Source: Duganella lactea (lineage in GTDB: Bacteria > Pseudomonadota > Gammaproteobacteria > Burkholderiales > Burkholderiaceae_D). Taken from it: a stretch of DNA of 64,000 bases. Shown here in pieces: positions 63,328 to 64,000 of the stretch. The notes beneath the pieces were generated by a model. That model saw nothing but the letters and a program-made list of their open reading frames with translations. It had not been told where the DNA came from and searched no databases. The DNA lies in assembly GCF_009857505.1 (NCBI RefSeq), contig NZ_WWCP01000016.1:54811-118810 (forward strand), read 5' to 3'. Both the position numbers and the translations under genes were made by a program. Position 1 is the first letter of the stretch, and each line of letters begins with the position of its first letter.

Positions 63328-64000
63328 CTAGAAAAAACACCAGCCGGCCAGCGCGGCGCACAGCACCACCAGGGCGGCATCGATACGCAGGCGCAGCAGC
63401 GCCAGCAGCGCCAGCGCGCCGATCAGCAGCGCCAGCCAGTGCGGCGGCTGGCCGCGGGCGATGCCTGCCGCGGCCGCCAACACCATGCCGGCCAGCGCCG
63501 CGCGCATGCCGGTCAAGGCCGCCTGCAGCGCCGCGTTGTGGCGCAGCCGTTGCATGGCGCCGCTGGCCAGCACGATCAGTACCGCGCTGGGGCCGAACAT
63601 GCCGAGTGTCGCCACCGCCGCACCCGGCAAGCCGGCCACTTTCAGGCCGATCAGCGCGGCGCTGATCATCGCCGGTCCGGGGCTGAGCTGGGTCAGCGCC
63701 AGCGCGTCGGTGAATTCGCGCGCGCTGAGCCAGTGATAGGTGTCGACCACGGTGTGCTGCAACAGCGGGATGAAGACGTAGCCGCCGCCGAAGGCCAGCA
63801 GGCTCATGCTTGAAAACACGCCCAGCAACTGGAGCAGGGTGGGCCAGGCGCGCAGGGCCAGCAGCAGGGCCAACAGGATCAGCAGCGCCAGCAGCAACGG
63901 CGCCGCCAGCCGCGTCCAGCGCGGGCCCTGCGCCGGCGGCACCGGCGGCACCGGCGTGGTTGCGGCGGGCGGTGTGGCGCCGCCATACCAGCGATAGCCG
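63328..64000 (-). CDS. chrA: Chromate transporter ChrA (C-terminal part, runs off the window)
   Basis: CHR-family membrane transporter that expels chromate. The visible 223 codons give a Pro/Ala linker (GYRWYGG... then PPVPPAQGPRW) and one full CHR domain: LLAFGGGYVFIPLLQHTVVD, ALTQLSPGPAMISAALIGLK, GFPGAAVATLGMFGPSAVLI-like text (VAGLPGAAVATLGMFGPSAV). The linker implies a two-domain long ChrA whose first half is beyond base 64000; a short protein starting at GTG 63951 is less likely. Five to six membrane segments are seen. Confidence 0.88.
   Translation of the reverse strand, partial: GYRWYGGATPPAATTPVPPVPPAQGPRWTRLAAPLLLALLILLALLLALRAWPTLLQLLGVFSSMSLLAFGGGYVFIPLLQHTVVDTYHWLSAREFTDALALTQLSPGPAMISAALIGLKVAGLPGAAVATLGMFGPSAVLIVLASGAMQRLRHNAALQAALTGMRAALAGMVLAAAAGIARGQPPHWLALLIGALALLALLRLRIDAALVVLCAALAGWCFF

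Noticed and set aside
1..64000. CRISPR arrays, rRNA genes, transposases or integrases
   Set aside because: No regularly spaced repeats, no rRNA-like sequence and no recombinase reading frame were seen anywhere in the window.

Overview
The window is a high-GC chromosomal segment from a betaproteobacterium, most likely an Oxalobacteraceae member of the Massilia/Duganella type. This is inferred from protein content (split GlyQ/GlyS, ruvX-pyrR-pyrB-pyrC' order, lnt-corC-ybeY-phoH cluster, endonuclease-type MutL, H-NS of the short form, many TonB/CAZyme genes), not from any rRNA, which is absent. Most of it is dense, ordinary housekeeping sequence. No CRISPR array, rRNA or insertion sequence was seen; there is one tRNA.

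Layout. 1-5.5 kb: partial photolyase, then yqgE-ruvX-pyrR-pyrB-pyrC' and an acyltransferase as one tight operon; the dihydroorotase has lost its HxH metal motif and looks like the structural PyrC' type. 5.5-13.9 kb: apaH, then an envelope-sugar block (rfbB-rfbA, a WecA/MraY-like phosphosugar transferase, an H-NS-like protein, a phosphomannomutase, waaC, waaA). 13.9-15.9 kb: a small, visibly AT-richer accessory patch (Zn-knuckle mini-protein, a decayed fragment of a ygjP-like gene, a ParE-type toxin-antitoxin pair, an orphan 272-residue protein). 15.9-25.5 kb: a minus-strand housekeeping run (ygjP-like, plsC, gmhB, glyS, glyQ, lnt, corC, ybeY, phoH). 25.8-31.7 kb: small HTH protein, HDOD pair, sensor kinase, ChaN lipoprotein, thioredoxin-like protein, MHS transporter.

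31.7-49.8 kb is the most interesting part. It holds a hexuronate-type MFS transporter with a FadR-type palindrome upstream, a secreted aldose epimerase, a LacI regulator, a translationally coupled hydroxyproline operon (4-hydroxyproline epimerase plus three-subunit D-hydroxyproline dehydrogenase) with a divergent PAS-AraC regulator, and a TonB receptor-GH105-DUF2264-GH35 operon. Taken together these enzyme classes match what is needed to use plant arabinogalactan proteins, whose glycans carry galactose and glucuronic acid and whose backbone is rich in hydroxyproline. This joint reading is my inference. Between the two catabolic blocks sits an orphan type VI secretion fragment: a VgrG whose spike half is replaced by an unrelated lower-GC tail, followed by a membrane-anchored DUF3304-PAAR fusion.

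49.8-64 kb: a small hypothetical gene, tRNA(CAU) with a clear terminator, a VOC protein, a cyclophilin-mutL-miaA operon, DedA, an alpha carbonic anhydrase, a sugar-phosphate mutarotase, tsaE-amiC, queG, a CPBP protease with a MarR regulator (and a perfect palindrome as likely operator), a sulfotransferase and the 3' part of chrA.
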